This document shows, one piece after another, positions 51,455 to 61,660 of a stretch of 64,000 bases of DNA. The first letter of the stretch is position 1. Every line of letters starts with the position of its first letter. A program made the position numbers and the translations under genes. Below the pieces are notes generated by a model that saw only the letters and a program-made list of their open reading frames with translations, made no database searches and was not told the origin of the DNA. Source of the DNA: Utricularia gibba (lineage: Eukaryota > Streptophyta > Magnoliopsida > Lamiales > Lentibulariaceae); contig NEEC01000004.1 in NCBI GenBank assembly GCA_002189035.1, positions 4,340,001 to 4,404,000 of the forward strand. The letters are read 5' to 3'.

Positions 51455-52125
51455 TTTCACGCGAACGCAAATGCTGCAATTCAAGAAAAGTAACTACAAT
51501 CATACACTGCATACACAGATCATTCAGCGAGAAAAGAAGAGAAACCCAGATCGGGAATCCGAAAATTGGACGGACAAAAAAAGAAGAGATCCGAGGAAGA
51601 GAAGCATTCATTACCCAGAGAAATGTGGGAAAATATCTGAACACCCGCCACCGCAAAGGTTTTTTGGAGAAGCGGAAACAGGGACTAAAAACAGGCATCA
51701 TTCATTGGAAGGAGATAGCGAGGCGAGCCCTCGTGATTGCATGTTGGAGAGGTCCCACGACGAATGTCCGTCAGGCAAACCCTGTCTGGTCGTCTCACGG
51801 GACACCATGGCCACCATCTCCATTCTCTCTTCCTCTAGGCCCAATCATGGCCCACTACACATTTATAGCGGCCCAACCTAACTTCTTGATGGCCCATTTA
51901 TAAAGAAATATTATTTTCTAAAAGAATTTATTTACATTATTGACCACATAAACCATCAGTTTCAGTGGTCTCTTCGTGGTGATGTCCCAAATCCCATATC
52001 TTGTATTCTGGAATGGTGGTTCATGTGGTTCCTATGTAGAAAAATGACGATCATCATCAAAAACATCAACCAATCTACGACGAAAACGTCGTCGTTGTTA
52101 CCTTGAGGTTACTGAGACACCCCTT
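51455..52125. other. FAH leader/promoter and downstream flank of the FAH copy
   Basis: About 670 bases, with a 5' UTR-like part up to ~51700 (open frames there are not family-like) and an AT-rich stretch around 51900. No other gene seen. Confidence 0.5.
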
Positions 52126-52869
52126 TCAATGGCTTCCCATAGTGCAGACGAATAGGGTGAGGGTGAAACGAAGTCTGATCATGTTCCAAGGCTGATATGG
52201 ATCAGCCATTGAGCTCGTGTTGAACAGTTGAAGAAGCACAAAGCAGTGGTTTGGTGATGGCTTTGCATACATGGGGTGCTTGTGATGGCAGCCATGGATG
52301 AGGTAGTGCAGACTGTTGCCCCTGCTATTGTGTATGTTTGTACTAGAAATAAGACAGGTGAAGAAGAGGAAGAGGATAGGCAAACCAGTAGCTTTTGGTT
52401 TTCATGTGGAATGTAAACCTATGCAACCAGTACTCCAGCAATGTCCATAGAACCATGCCGGAAAACACTGTGCCTGCTACATGGCTGGCTCCCCTGGAGC
52501 CCATCTCCGATTGATGCCTTAACAAACCAGCAGGCCACCGGAATCCAGACGATGGGAACCACCCACCACGGAGTTCCAGTCAAGAACTGTGAATGCCATC
52601 GATTTCGTTGCAGGAACAAGTGATGGTCTATACACAGTGAACATGGTGTTTGTTGCAGGAACTTTACCTCGAACACATTGTTTTGGAAGAACCAAGGCCT
52701 TTGTTGACGATAGGTTGGTGAACCCATTTATCGTAGGAATCTCGGGGATACCCAACAAGTTGACTAAATGTAGCAGTAAAACTACAGCAAAACAATGAGA
52801 ATGACAGAAAAAATCAACATACGCGTAATAGCAGACCTGAGACACAAGAGATTTGTCTAAGGCAACCAT
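52126..52869 (-). pseudogene. Truncated, degenerate second copy of fatty acid 2-hydroxylase
   Basis: Exon-like blocks right to left: 52837-52869 (MVALDKSLVSQ), 52668-52756 (VGYPRDSYDKWVHQPIV ... FQNNVFE), 52386-52586 (FLTGTPWWVVPIVWIP ... FHMKTKSYW) and 52126-52321 (GNSLHYLIHGCHHKHPM then unrelated sequence to a stop). Block order, phases and junctions mirror the intact FAH next door. Damage is clear. The bases before block 2 are TT instead of an AG acceptor. There is a one-base loss near 52696-52699 and a one-base gain near 52507. After the HGCHHKHP cluster the sequence diverges, so the last two His clusters and the whole C-terminal third are missing. It is probably a tandem duplicate that lost its 3' exons. 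A short expressed product cannot be excluded but would lack the full di-iron site. Confidence 0.8.
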
Positions 52870-53573
52870 GAATGCATGATAATCAACCATGTCTGGAATG
52901 GAACTTTCAGATAACAAGATTGAAAAAGAAAAACATCAAACCCTTACCTGAGCAGATTCTTCAATGTAAAATCCAAGTTTCTGGTTGAAAGACCATAACC
53001 CGCATCGAAAAAAGACACATTTTACATCAATGAAAACACACCATGGAGCAGTGCAAGTCTCTTGTTTCCAAATTCGCAGAAAGGGTAACGGAGATTGTGG
53101 GTTTCCAGAAATATAACCGAAATTTATGGTTGAGAAGGGGGGATTTCAAATTTGTAATGAGAAATGAGAACGTTTCATCTGTACCGAAATCAAAGGGTGA
53201 ATGGCTTGGACCCAATACCGCCAATGATTCTTCTGTCTGTCCGTACAGATCAAGGAAACCCGCCCCTGATGAACAGAATCCTCATCGTCTATTTGGATGA
53301 TATTTCTTGGGCTTTTTCGAGTTCAAAAAGTTACGCTGATTCACTTTATCTCCCACAACCACACGATTCAAAGATTGGAACTTTTCCCCCAAAAATATCT
53401 ACCAAAAGAGAGACTTTATGTCAAATGATCCATTGACAGAAGCTGGAAAACAGCAAGGCAGTAAAATAACAACTTGTATTCTACATAACTTTGTAGTTTG
53501 TACACCTTCCGGACAGATAACAAGCACAAAGATAGAAGCTTTGGCGATGAAGGAATGAACTTCCCTGTAAAAT
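52870..53573. other. Spacer between FAH copy and ERT2-like gene
   Basis: About 700 bases containing upstream sequence of the FAH copy and probably the 3' UTR of the next - strand gene. No family-like open frame. Confidence 0.5.
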
Positions 53574-54683
53574 TCATGCCCAACGACTTCCAACGAAGTT
53601 GTGAAGGAAGAAGGAGAAGACAGTTACTAGAACCGAGAACGGCCTGCTTGCTAGCAACCCAAGTAGAATGATAACACAGAATAGAGAAAGTCTCCAAGCT
53701 CTAGTATCCTTAGCCTTGAATTGTCCTGTAGTTTTGTTGCCTGCTTCTTCTACCTTACTGGACTGAAGCACTTCATGGACAGAAGCAAACGTAGGCACGA
53801 CATCTTCGTCCCCGCATGGTGGAGTCGAAGTGGGAGGCTGTCCTCTAGCAACTTGTGATGATATCTCCTTCTCTGTTTGATTCACCTCTTCTGTCTTAAG
53901 TTTTCTACCTTTGAAACTCTTTGCAAAGAATCTCTTCAACTTCGCCTTCATCTTAGCTCTCTTGGATGTCTTTTTCGACTTGGGACCCCGATGCTGCAAC
54001 AAATCCTCAAGGCGAACTTCTTGAGACGCAGATGAACTCACTGTTTCCTCTTGAATTTCTTCCATTATGATCGCAGAGTTATCACCCGTTTCAACAATCT
54101 CTGCTTCTGTCAATCCACAATCCCCCTCCACCAAAATCTCACCACAATTCTGAGTATCTGGTGATCTCCAAAACAGCACTTTTGCTCGGAAGCAAGGATT
54201 CAAAATCCCCGATAAACGGTTTTCTAAGTAATCTAGAAAAAGCAATACGAATGCAGAGATGGTGATCCCCATTGTCAATCTACTCGTTCCCAGAGCGAAG
54301 AACACCACCAAGAACAACTTGAAAACAACCACCAAACTGCTACCTGAACTCCCATCACATTCTTCATCATTAGCTACTCCCACATCAAGATACTCAGTCG
54401 TATCAGAAGAAGTAGGAGATGATGGAATCGAGGGATATCTTTCGCAGGAAATGGGATCCTCAGCCGCATCAATAGAAGCATGATTATTGTTGTTCCTCTT
54501 TTTCTTTTTCGATGCCTTCTTCAATTTCTCTCGATTCTTCATAAACAGATCAACAAGCGATGTGGGAAACCCTGTTTCGACCACAAGAGAAGACCCATCT
54601 CGGCGCTTCCGCGAATTGTGGAGATGATCGTTCACAAGTTTTGAAATTTTATGGCTCTTCACCTTCCTCCAAGGGAAAGCCAT
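53574..54683 (-). CDS. ERT2-like ethylene-responsive membrane/nuclear protein
   Basis: Single exon of 369 residues. I chose the ATG at 54683 (MAFPWRKVKSHKISKLV), which gives the family-like N-terminus; another in-frame ATG lies 12 bases upstream. Near the N-terminus is SLVVETGFPTSLVDLFMKNREKLKK, characteristic of a small plant family named after an ethylene-responsive nuclear protein (ERT2). A Lys-rich nuclear-signal-like run (KKASKKKKR) follows. Two hydrophobic stretches near residues 120-155 (VVVFKLFLVVFFAL; MGITISAFVLLFLDYL) are followed by acidic Ser-rich sequence, a second basic cluster (SKKTSKRAKMKAKLKRFF), and a C-terminal hydrophobic pair (LFCVIILLGLLA, VLVTVFSFFLHNFVG). The segments suggest membrane insertion despite the family name. 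Molecular role unknown. Confidence 0.8.
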   Translation of the reverse strand: MAFPWRKVKSHKISKLVNDHLHNSRKRRDGSSLVVETGFPTSLVDLFMKNREKLKKASKKKKRNNNNHASIDAAEDPISCERYPSIPSSPTSSDTTEYLDVGVANDEECDGSSGSSLVVVFKLFLVVFFALGTSRLTMGITISAFVLLFLDYLENRLSGILNPCFRAKVLFWRSPDTQNCGEILVEGDCGLTEAEIVETGDNSAIIMEEIQEETVSSSASQEVRLEDLLQHRGPKSKKTSKRAKMKAKLKRFFAKSFKGRKLKTEEVNQTEKEISSQVARGQPPTSTPPCGDEDVVPTFASVHEVLQSSKVEEAGNKTTGQFKAKDTRAWRLSLFCVIILLGLLASRPFSVLVTVFSFFLHNFVGSRWA

Positions 54684-55534
54684 AGCCAGAATCAATCAAT
54701 CAAACATCACCCCGCACAATATTACACCCCAAAACGCATCCCAGAACCAACCCAATAAAATGAAAGGCAAAACGCATGAGACTGCATATCAGTGTCTCTA
54801 CAAACCCATCCTCAGAATCAGAAAAGATAGATATGAATCAACAAACGAAGAGGTATTAAGCGAAGGCGAAGTGGGTGAACTCGTCCAACCGCCTAATCCG
54901 CCGCCTATTTATGAAGCGGAGAAAGTGACATTATTGAAAGGTGAAAAGAGAGTTCGCCAGAAAAGCAAATTATGATAATCGAGTTTTGTCCTTCTTTCCT
55001 TCATTCCGCCGCGCCCAGTGACAGAAAGGATATTCCCTTTCCATGTATAGCTGTCGGCTACTCTCTCCTGTACTCAGGCTCTCCAAGCTCGTGTCTTGGG
55101 CTTCCATTTTGAAAAATAATGAAATCCACGAAAGTTTCTCGACCCAGAACTTCGGTTCTGTGTGTCCTAAACGTGTTTGATTGTTTAGGTTACGCAAAGA
55201 CGAAATTTTGTATGATCCAAAAACTTGAAGGCGTAGGTAGAGAGCCATTTGCCAAAATTGCAGAGATGGTACCAGGAATTGCCATGTGTCCGTGCATTAC
55301 TGGTCCTTTGAAACGTATAAATTGCTTTTTCGTCCCCTTTTCCTTTCCTTCGAGATGAAGTGAAATCTTTCTCAGGGTTTCAGTTTGGTTCATCCGTTTG
55401 TGTTTTTGATGTATAGTCTGTTGTGAAGCATGGTTTGAATTGAGATGAAATTTCAGTAATCTTTCGTTCGTCTGTATAAGTACAAAACTGAAGTGCAGAT
55501 TGTGTACGCAAAAGAAGGAAAATAATCGGCTCAA
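54684..55534. other. Divergent spacer between ERT2-like and EI24-like genes
   Basis: About 850 bases between two divergent starts. It should contain both promoters and leaders. The short open frames (for example 54760-54975 +, 55190-55534 -) are not family-like. Confidence 0.5.
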
Positions 55535-58030
55535 ATGGGCAACTTTACGCCAAAATTGAAGCTGGTTTCACTTATGTGGCTGGAGGGATTCAGGGAGGCT
55601 TGTTGCCTCAATCGTGTCATTCTCTGCCTCAGGTTGACTTATCTTGCGCCCATCTTCTTAATTCGCTTTCTCATTTCTGGTTTTCTTTTCTGAAATTTCT
55701 TGATTCACACGGTGTAAATAAGTTCCCTTTCCTATTATTTGATCGTTTTTGCTCATGGGCTTTCATTCGTTTTTGGTTAAAGGTCTAGAGAGCTTGCTGT
55801 ACGCACAGGGCAGTGTTTTCTCCTGAATGGCTTTATATTTCTAGGAAGGTATGAAGTACCAACACCTTTAATTGTTGCGTTGTTTTCAATACAAATGGGT
55901 TATGCGTGCAATTTTTCTTCTTGGTTCAAAACATTCAAGTTCCAATCTTTGGCGACTTTGGTCATGTTCTATAATGTAATTTATCGGCTATGCGTCTACG
56001 GAGAGAAACTTTGTCACGCTCAATTTACAGGAGCCTTTATATATTTCGTGCCAAGCGTAAAGGAGAGGACTTTCCCGATATCTGATGAGGAATATTGTCT
56101 TGCAGTATATATGTTTTTAGATCTTTTGTCATTCCCACCCTGCAATGGATTCTGCCTGATGGATGCCAGCTGAATAGTTTTCAAGAGCCATGCCCTTATG
56201 AAAGTATTCCAAAATTCTATCCCATCTTACGGAGTAAACTGATTCAGCTCTTCTATGTAAGCGGCCCTTTTTATTTCTCAATATGCGGAGACTCTGAGAA
56301 GGAACCTCATCTATCATGAAGCTTGCATCTAGTTCTCTAATGTCCCAAGGCGCAAACTTTAATCTCATTATGAGAAAGAAATAGACGTAGAAGAAGTTTT
56401 AATTATGATATGAAATGAAGGTTGCATGAAGCAGATGACTTTGTAGTGTGTTATACATGATTGTGACTTTTGATATCGCCACCTTCACTAACTTCTCTGA
56501 GGTCTGAACGACCGGTAACTATACACAGCTTTTAAGTGTATGTGCTTGTTTATGATGTTTTCATAATTTTAATTGAACTTTGTCTAGTCTTTAACCAGAT
56601 GTTTGAGATGAGCATTGATATTTTTTTCCATCAGCAACACTTGTCCCTCACAGGTTGTTGTTGATGTTTTTTCATCTAACTATATTATTTTGCAGGTGTT
56701 GTGGTTTTATCCTATGTACATATCCAGCTTTATTTTAAGCATGCTCTGGTAATCTATCCCCCCTCTCCTGCTCAACTCCAAACCATGTTGGCATAGCATC
56801 GTTTGTTTGTTTGTTTGTTTGCTTTTTTTTTTTTGATGAATGCCGTTCATGTATGAATTTCTTACTTTTTTGATGTTCTTTAGATTATGTGCCGTTGTTT
56901 TGTGTTTGAATTCAGGTATGGTGATATTGCAAAGCATGGATTTTTGGCTATTGAGATGTACAGTACTTCCAGTACTTCTACCCCGGAATCCTCCAGCTCA
57001 TTAGATTCATCTGCTTCAAAATCCACTGCCTCCAGCAACCAGACTACTGAGGGGTCTGCTTTCAAATTCTACAGCATTTTTTAGATTTCCTTTTTCTATG
57101 AATCATGATCCTGTGATTTTTCTTGTTCACCTTGGTAACTGTAGACTGGTGGTTGGAATGGCAGAACAAGTATATTCCATTCTCCTGATGAATTTTTTTG
57201 TCCTGCAGGTAAAGCCAGATACACTCTTTCTCTGTGCATGTATCCTTAGTTTGATAAATACAAATCCATTCTTGTAGGTATTTTTCATCGGTTTCATCCC
57301 GCTCTTCGGACAGTTTCTGAGCTTCATTCTCCTTACGTGGCTGTATGCTTATTCTTGTTTCGAGTGAGTTTTTTTTTCTCTACCCCTATATCCCGGATTC
57401 CGCGTCGAATCAAGAAATGCTGACTCTTGCTTTCCTTTCAAAGGTACAAATGGAACCATTCTGGTGTGAGCTTGGACACCAGATTAAACTTCTTTGAATC
57501 CAACTGGCCATTCTTTGCTGGATTTGGTACGACTTCTATAACAAGCTCAGTGTTCAGTACAATACTGGGAACTTTACCTTCAGCTCTAGTCTAGCTTCTC
57601 AGTTCTTCAGCACCTCCATCCGCTTTCCTTCCAGGCAGTCCATGCGTTGTGGCTATCTTCTTCTACACTCCCCTCGTCAGCTACGGTGTCATGGCCATTC
57701 TGTTTCCTCTAGTACGCATCTGACACCCCTTTTGCCTGATGAAGCGTTCTCTGCACTAACCAAGCCTTCCATGTTGCAGTTCGTGATGACTGCAGCAGGA
57801 TCAAAAGCAGACAGCGCCATCAGCTCCGGGAGAAGGAACTGGAGAGGCGCAGGCCTCCCTCGGCTCCCAATATTCTGCATCGCTGATTATCTGTCGTAAG
57901 CCTCCCTCCTCTACCGATCTTTCATGAGATCTGTGACGTTCATGCTATCGTACGCATGTTGTCGTTGCTCAGGATGAAGGTGCTGGCACTCCTACCCACA
58001 AACGCTCCTCCCCAGAAGGCGAAGGGATGA
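55535..58030 (+). CDS. EI24/PIG8-like membrane protein (etoposide-induced 2.4 homolog)
   Basis: Eleven exons: 55535-55632, 55789-55848, 56106-56256, 56696-56748, 56916-57053, 57145-57208, 57278-57363, 57444-57526, 57635-57711, 57780-57895, 57973-58030, giving 327 residues with no frame break. It starts MGNFTPKLKLVSLMWLEGFR. Family segments are REACCLNRVI, RTGQCFLLNGFIFLG, VIPTLQWILPDG, LWFYPMYISSFILSMLWY, DIAKHGF, VYSILLMNFFV, WNHSGVSLDTRLNFFESNW and WRGAGLPRLPIFCIADYL. Multiple membrane helices are evident. EI24 in animals is an ER protein in autophagy and apoptosis; plant homologs are little studied. A Ser-rich insert in exon 5 (YSTSSTSTPESSSSLDSS) replaces a variable loop. The exon 3 acceptor at 56105 was chosen because it restores GSIYVFRSFVIP. 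Confidence 0.92.
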
Positions 58031-60055
58031 GAAGAGAAGATGCACTGAGTTTGCTTGCTGCTTCTGTACATATTCAAGACAGTGACGCACTGTTAACTGC
58101 AAGTTTCCGACAATGTGGTTTCATGCTACGTGTCGCGTTCGGTTGAAGAAGAAAGGATTGTGGTAGTAGTTTAGTTTTGTTAAGGATCATGTGAATAATT
58201 CTTATCCATCTTTCAATTAGGTTGTTTGTATAATTGATTTGAATATCTCGATCGTCAGAGACCATGTGGAATTTAGGAATATCTTGATCAAAATTTGGGA
58301 AGATATTTGAACGAAAATTATTTTACATAAGTTATTCTAAATAATACTTTGTTTCGGAAAATTTTTAAGTGTTGTTTTTATCAAAAATAATTTTGAACGA
58401 AACATTTTTTATTTTAATTTTTGGATATAATTAAAAATGAGATTAAAATAGAAATAAGAAATTGTTACTTATACTTTTTATTTCTTTTTTTATCATTAAA
58501 TTTTTGAAAATATCTAATTATGTAATTTTTTCATAATACGTTATTTTTATTTTTACTTTTTCAAAATTTCTATTTTTAATTTTTAATTTTAAAAAAATAA
58601 AAACAATATTCAAAAATTTTCCAAAACACTACTTAAATCTTGAAATATAAAGTCATCAGATATTATTCAAATCTTATAGTAATTTGTCTATTAAGTTAGT
58701 TTTTTGTCTATTTTTTGGAGAAAAAAAATTAAAAAATTAGCAACAATTCATGAAGCTCAATTTGGGACGAGGTCTGTCGTTGTTGTTGGCTGGGGTAGCT
58801 AATAGTCTGAGCCCAATCCATTATCAGACCCAATTAATTTGGAACCGTTGCAAAGTGGGCCCAATTATTCATTTTTCCTACCAAGAAATAATATAAATAT
58901 CAAATTTGTAAATAAAAGTATTAAATATGATTAAAATTGCAGTCGTATTAAATACACAATAAAAAATATGTGACAATTTTCGAAACAAAATTAGCTTTAG
59001 TCACGTCATCCCTCCATTTTTTCCGCATCTATCAATTGATCAAATCAACGTGTGTCATTTACTCCATTTTCAAGTTTATTCCTCCAAAAATGGTAACTAG
59101 ACCTATAAATTGCAATTACCTTTTTTAATAATTAATTGATTTTTATCTCATAAATTGGTTGACTTTTAGTATTGATTAATTGGTGTCAAATGATTTTAGT
59201 ATATCTATACCAATAAGTTTTGTAACAGGATAAACAATGTCATGATGCATCTTTTAATTGTACGATATTGTACGTTTCAGACATATAATTTTAATGTTTT
59301 TTCCTTACTAAGAAAAAGTTTCATGTAAAATTAATAGAGTGTAATTATACATAAACTATTCATTTAATTCGTCTATAATTGATGTGAAATTTGTTTAAAA
59401 TCTTTAATATCAGTCGACTCTTTAGAGAATATATAGTCAAATCTATATTTTATTCTACTTCTAAAATCTTTTTAAAAAATAATTAATAAGTAATTTATAA
59501 ATTTTATTTGATAATAAAATTGTTTATGCAACGCTTTTTTTTCAGAAGAATAAGCTAAAAAAATTATGATAATTGTAGCATGATAATGCGAATGTTTATA
59601 ATGTATTGAGAATTTGGAATGCTCCCATGCAAATTAATGAGGAGTACAAGTATATTTACTGTACGGTAAGAAATTTGGGAGGGGGCAAAATGGGAGTAAC
59701 AATATATGCACGTTTTTAATTTCATTTACCGCATTCATTTCACCGAGAACGGAATTTTGACCGCGCGCGCCTTGATATGGAAATCAATGCAAGTAGTCAA
59801 GAATTATTAACACTTTCGGTTTATTTCTCTTAATTCATACCACTTTGTTCTCCGTAAAAACTGTAAAAAATTATCACTTTACCATGGGGAAATTAACGCA
59901 ATTAAACCCGCATAATCTAAGGAATTCTTCGTTCCAAGAATTAAATTCAATGGTGCTGCAGTTCATTTTTTTTGTTTGGGTTCAGTGCATATATGTAGCA
60001 AAGATTGAATTTTTTTTGCAGTAAAAGCAGTCGTTGGTGCTGGTTCTTCACTAGG
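58031..60055. other. AT-rich spacer before the pectinesterase gene
   Basis: About 2 kb. The first ~250 bases are EI24 3' UTR. Positions about 58270-59950 are AT-rich with long poly-A/T patches; I found no gene, element or clear repeat in them. Confidence 0.55.
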
Positions 60056-61434
60056 ATGCTACTAGTCTGGTGGTGGTGGCTGGCGGCGTCAGCTCTTCTC
60101 GATCCGCTGTCGGCGACGTGGGTGCGTCCATGGCACCGTTTCGACGGCACGTGGATCCCGACGGTGTTTGTGGATCAGTCCGGTGCCGGGAACTTCACCA
60201 GAATTCAAGACGCCATCGATGCGGTTCCCTCCAACAATGCGAGGTGGATATGCATCAGGATCAGACAGGGCACCTACAGGTTCATTCCATGAAGGGGAAG
60301 GTGTTGCTTCTTCCCCATCTGCTGCTTATGGTGTTTTTGTCTGTTTGGTGCAGAGAGAAAGTGGCGATCCCTTTCGACAAGCCATTCATTATGCTGAAAG
60401 GGGAATCCAAAAGGAATACCCTGATCGTGTGGAACGACTACGGCTCCGTCGCGACGAGCGCGACGTTCACGTCGGAGGCGGACAACATCATAGCGAAGGG
60501 GTTAACTTTCGTTGTAAGGAATGAGGGAAGATGAAGCATGGCGACAACTACCCGCTGTCGAAGATTAATGTGTGCTGTGTGTGTCTGTGCAGAACTCTTA
60601 CAACTACCCGCTGTCGAAGAAGGCGGAGAGGTTGGTGGCGCTGGCGGCGAGGATCCAGGGCGACAAGGCGCTGTTCTACCGGTGCGGCTTCATCGGGCTG
60701 CAGGACACTCTGTGGGATATGATGGGGAGGCATTACTACCGCTTCTGCACCATCCAGGGAGCTGTGGATTTCATCTTCGGCTCCGGCCAGTCATTCTTCG
60801 AGGTAAACGGGGGTGGCTCGAAACGCATGGGGATGAACAGTAGCTCACGATTTTGGGGTGCGCTTTGCAGAGATGCACATTATCGGTGACAGGGGCGGCG
60901 CTGAACGGGTACATCGGGTACATCACGGCGCAGGGGCGTTCGAGCGCCGCCGGCAGCGACGGCTTCGTGTTCATGGACTGCAACATCGTCGGCGATGGGA
61001 AGGTGTTCCTGGGGAGGCCGTGGCGGGAGTACGCCAGAGTGGTCTTCGTCAACACCACCATGGCGGATGTGATTGTTCCTGAGGGATGGGATCCCTGGTT
61101 CACCAGAGGACATGAGTGAGTAGCAATACAATGAATGATGATGACATCAAAGCTCTGTGTTCCTGCAGCGCATAACGGGATGCTGATTGTTCTGCTGATC
61201 AGGCAAACGCTGACGTTCTCCGAGTACGGGTGCAGCGGACCGGGAGCGAACATGTCGAAGAGGATGAAATGGGTGAACCAGTTTAGCCAGTCGGCGTTGC
61301 AGGGGTTGATGAGCACCGCCTACATCGACGACAAAGATCGCTGGGTCGGAAAATACTGTACCCTTGCCGGCTGTTACTCTCAGGCAGGAGAGGGACTGCA
61401 TTTCTGGCCGTTGAGGTCTCTTGTAATTACCTGA
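60056..61434 (+). CDS. Pectinesterase (secreted, without pro-inhibitor domain)
   Basis: Five exons: 60056-60279, 60354-60513, 60593-60802, 60871-61115, 61203-61434, giving 356 residues. The start MLLVWWWWLAASALL gives a short signal peptide. The beta-helix contains VDQSGAGNFTRIQDAIDAV. Catalytic signatures are GLQDTLWD and GAVDFIFG (the two Asp) and LGRPWREY (the Arg). The Gln in the GS/ATF-type segment (SATFTSEADNI) is replaced by context typical of the short pectinesterase group. The C-terminal SEYGCSGPGANMSKRMKW also fits. The enzyme removes methyl esters from homogalacturonan in the wall. With no N-terminal inhibitor domain it belongs to the short class (PME group 2-like). The gene is GC-rich, unlike its AT-rich upstream flank. 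Intron 2 contains a copy of the start of exon 3. Confidence 0.92.
60543..60619 (+). repeat. Copy of exon 3 start inside pectinesterase intron 2
   Basis: ACAACTACCCGCTGTCGAAG occurs in intron 2 (from 60543) and again at the start of exon 3 (from 60599). The separation is 56 bases. It looks like a small local duplication across the intron/exon border. Confidence 0.85.
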
Positions 61435-61660
61435 AACTTTTACAATACTCCCAAAAATGTCTTCACTTCATTTCTGAACATCAGAGCTTGCCGTAAAAAA
61501 ATCACAAGTATCTGATGACAGAATCATTGAGGTTTATGTATTCCTTGTGAGAAATAACGATATATGATACTGGAGAAATTTACTCTAACACAAAAGCTGA
61601 TTCAGAGAACGATCATGTAAAGGAGTTTTCCATGTAGAAACATGGCCTATATCATGTACC
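61435..61660. other. Convergent 3' ends of pectinesterase and ANKRD13-like gene
   Basis: A short space of about 225 bases between two facing stop codons; no further feature seen. Confidence 0.5.
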
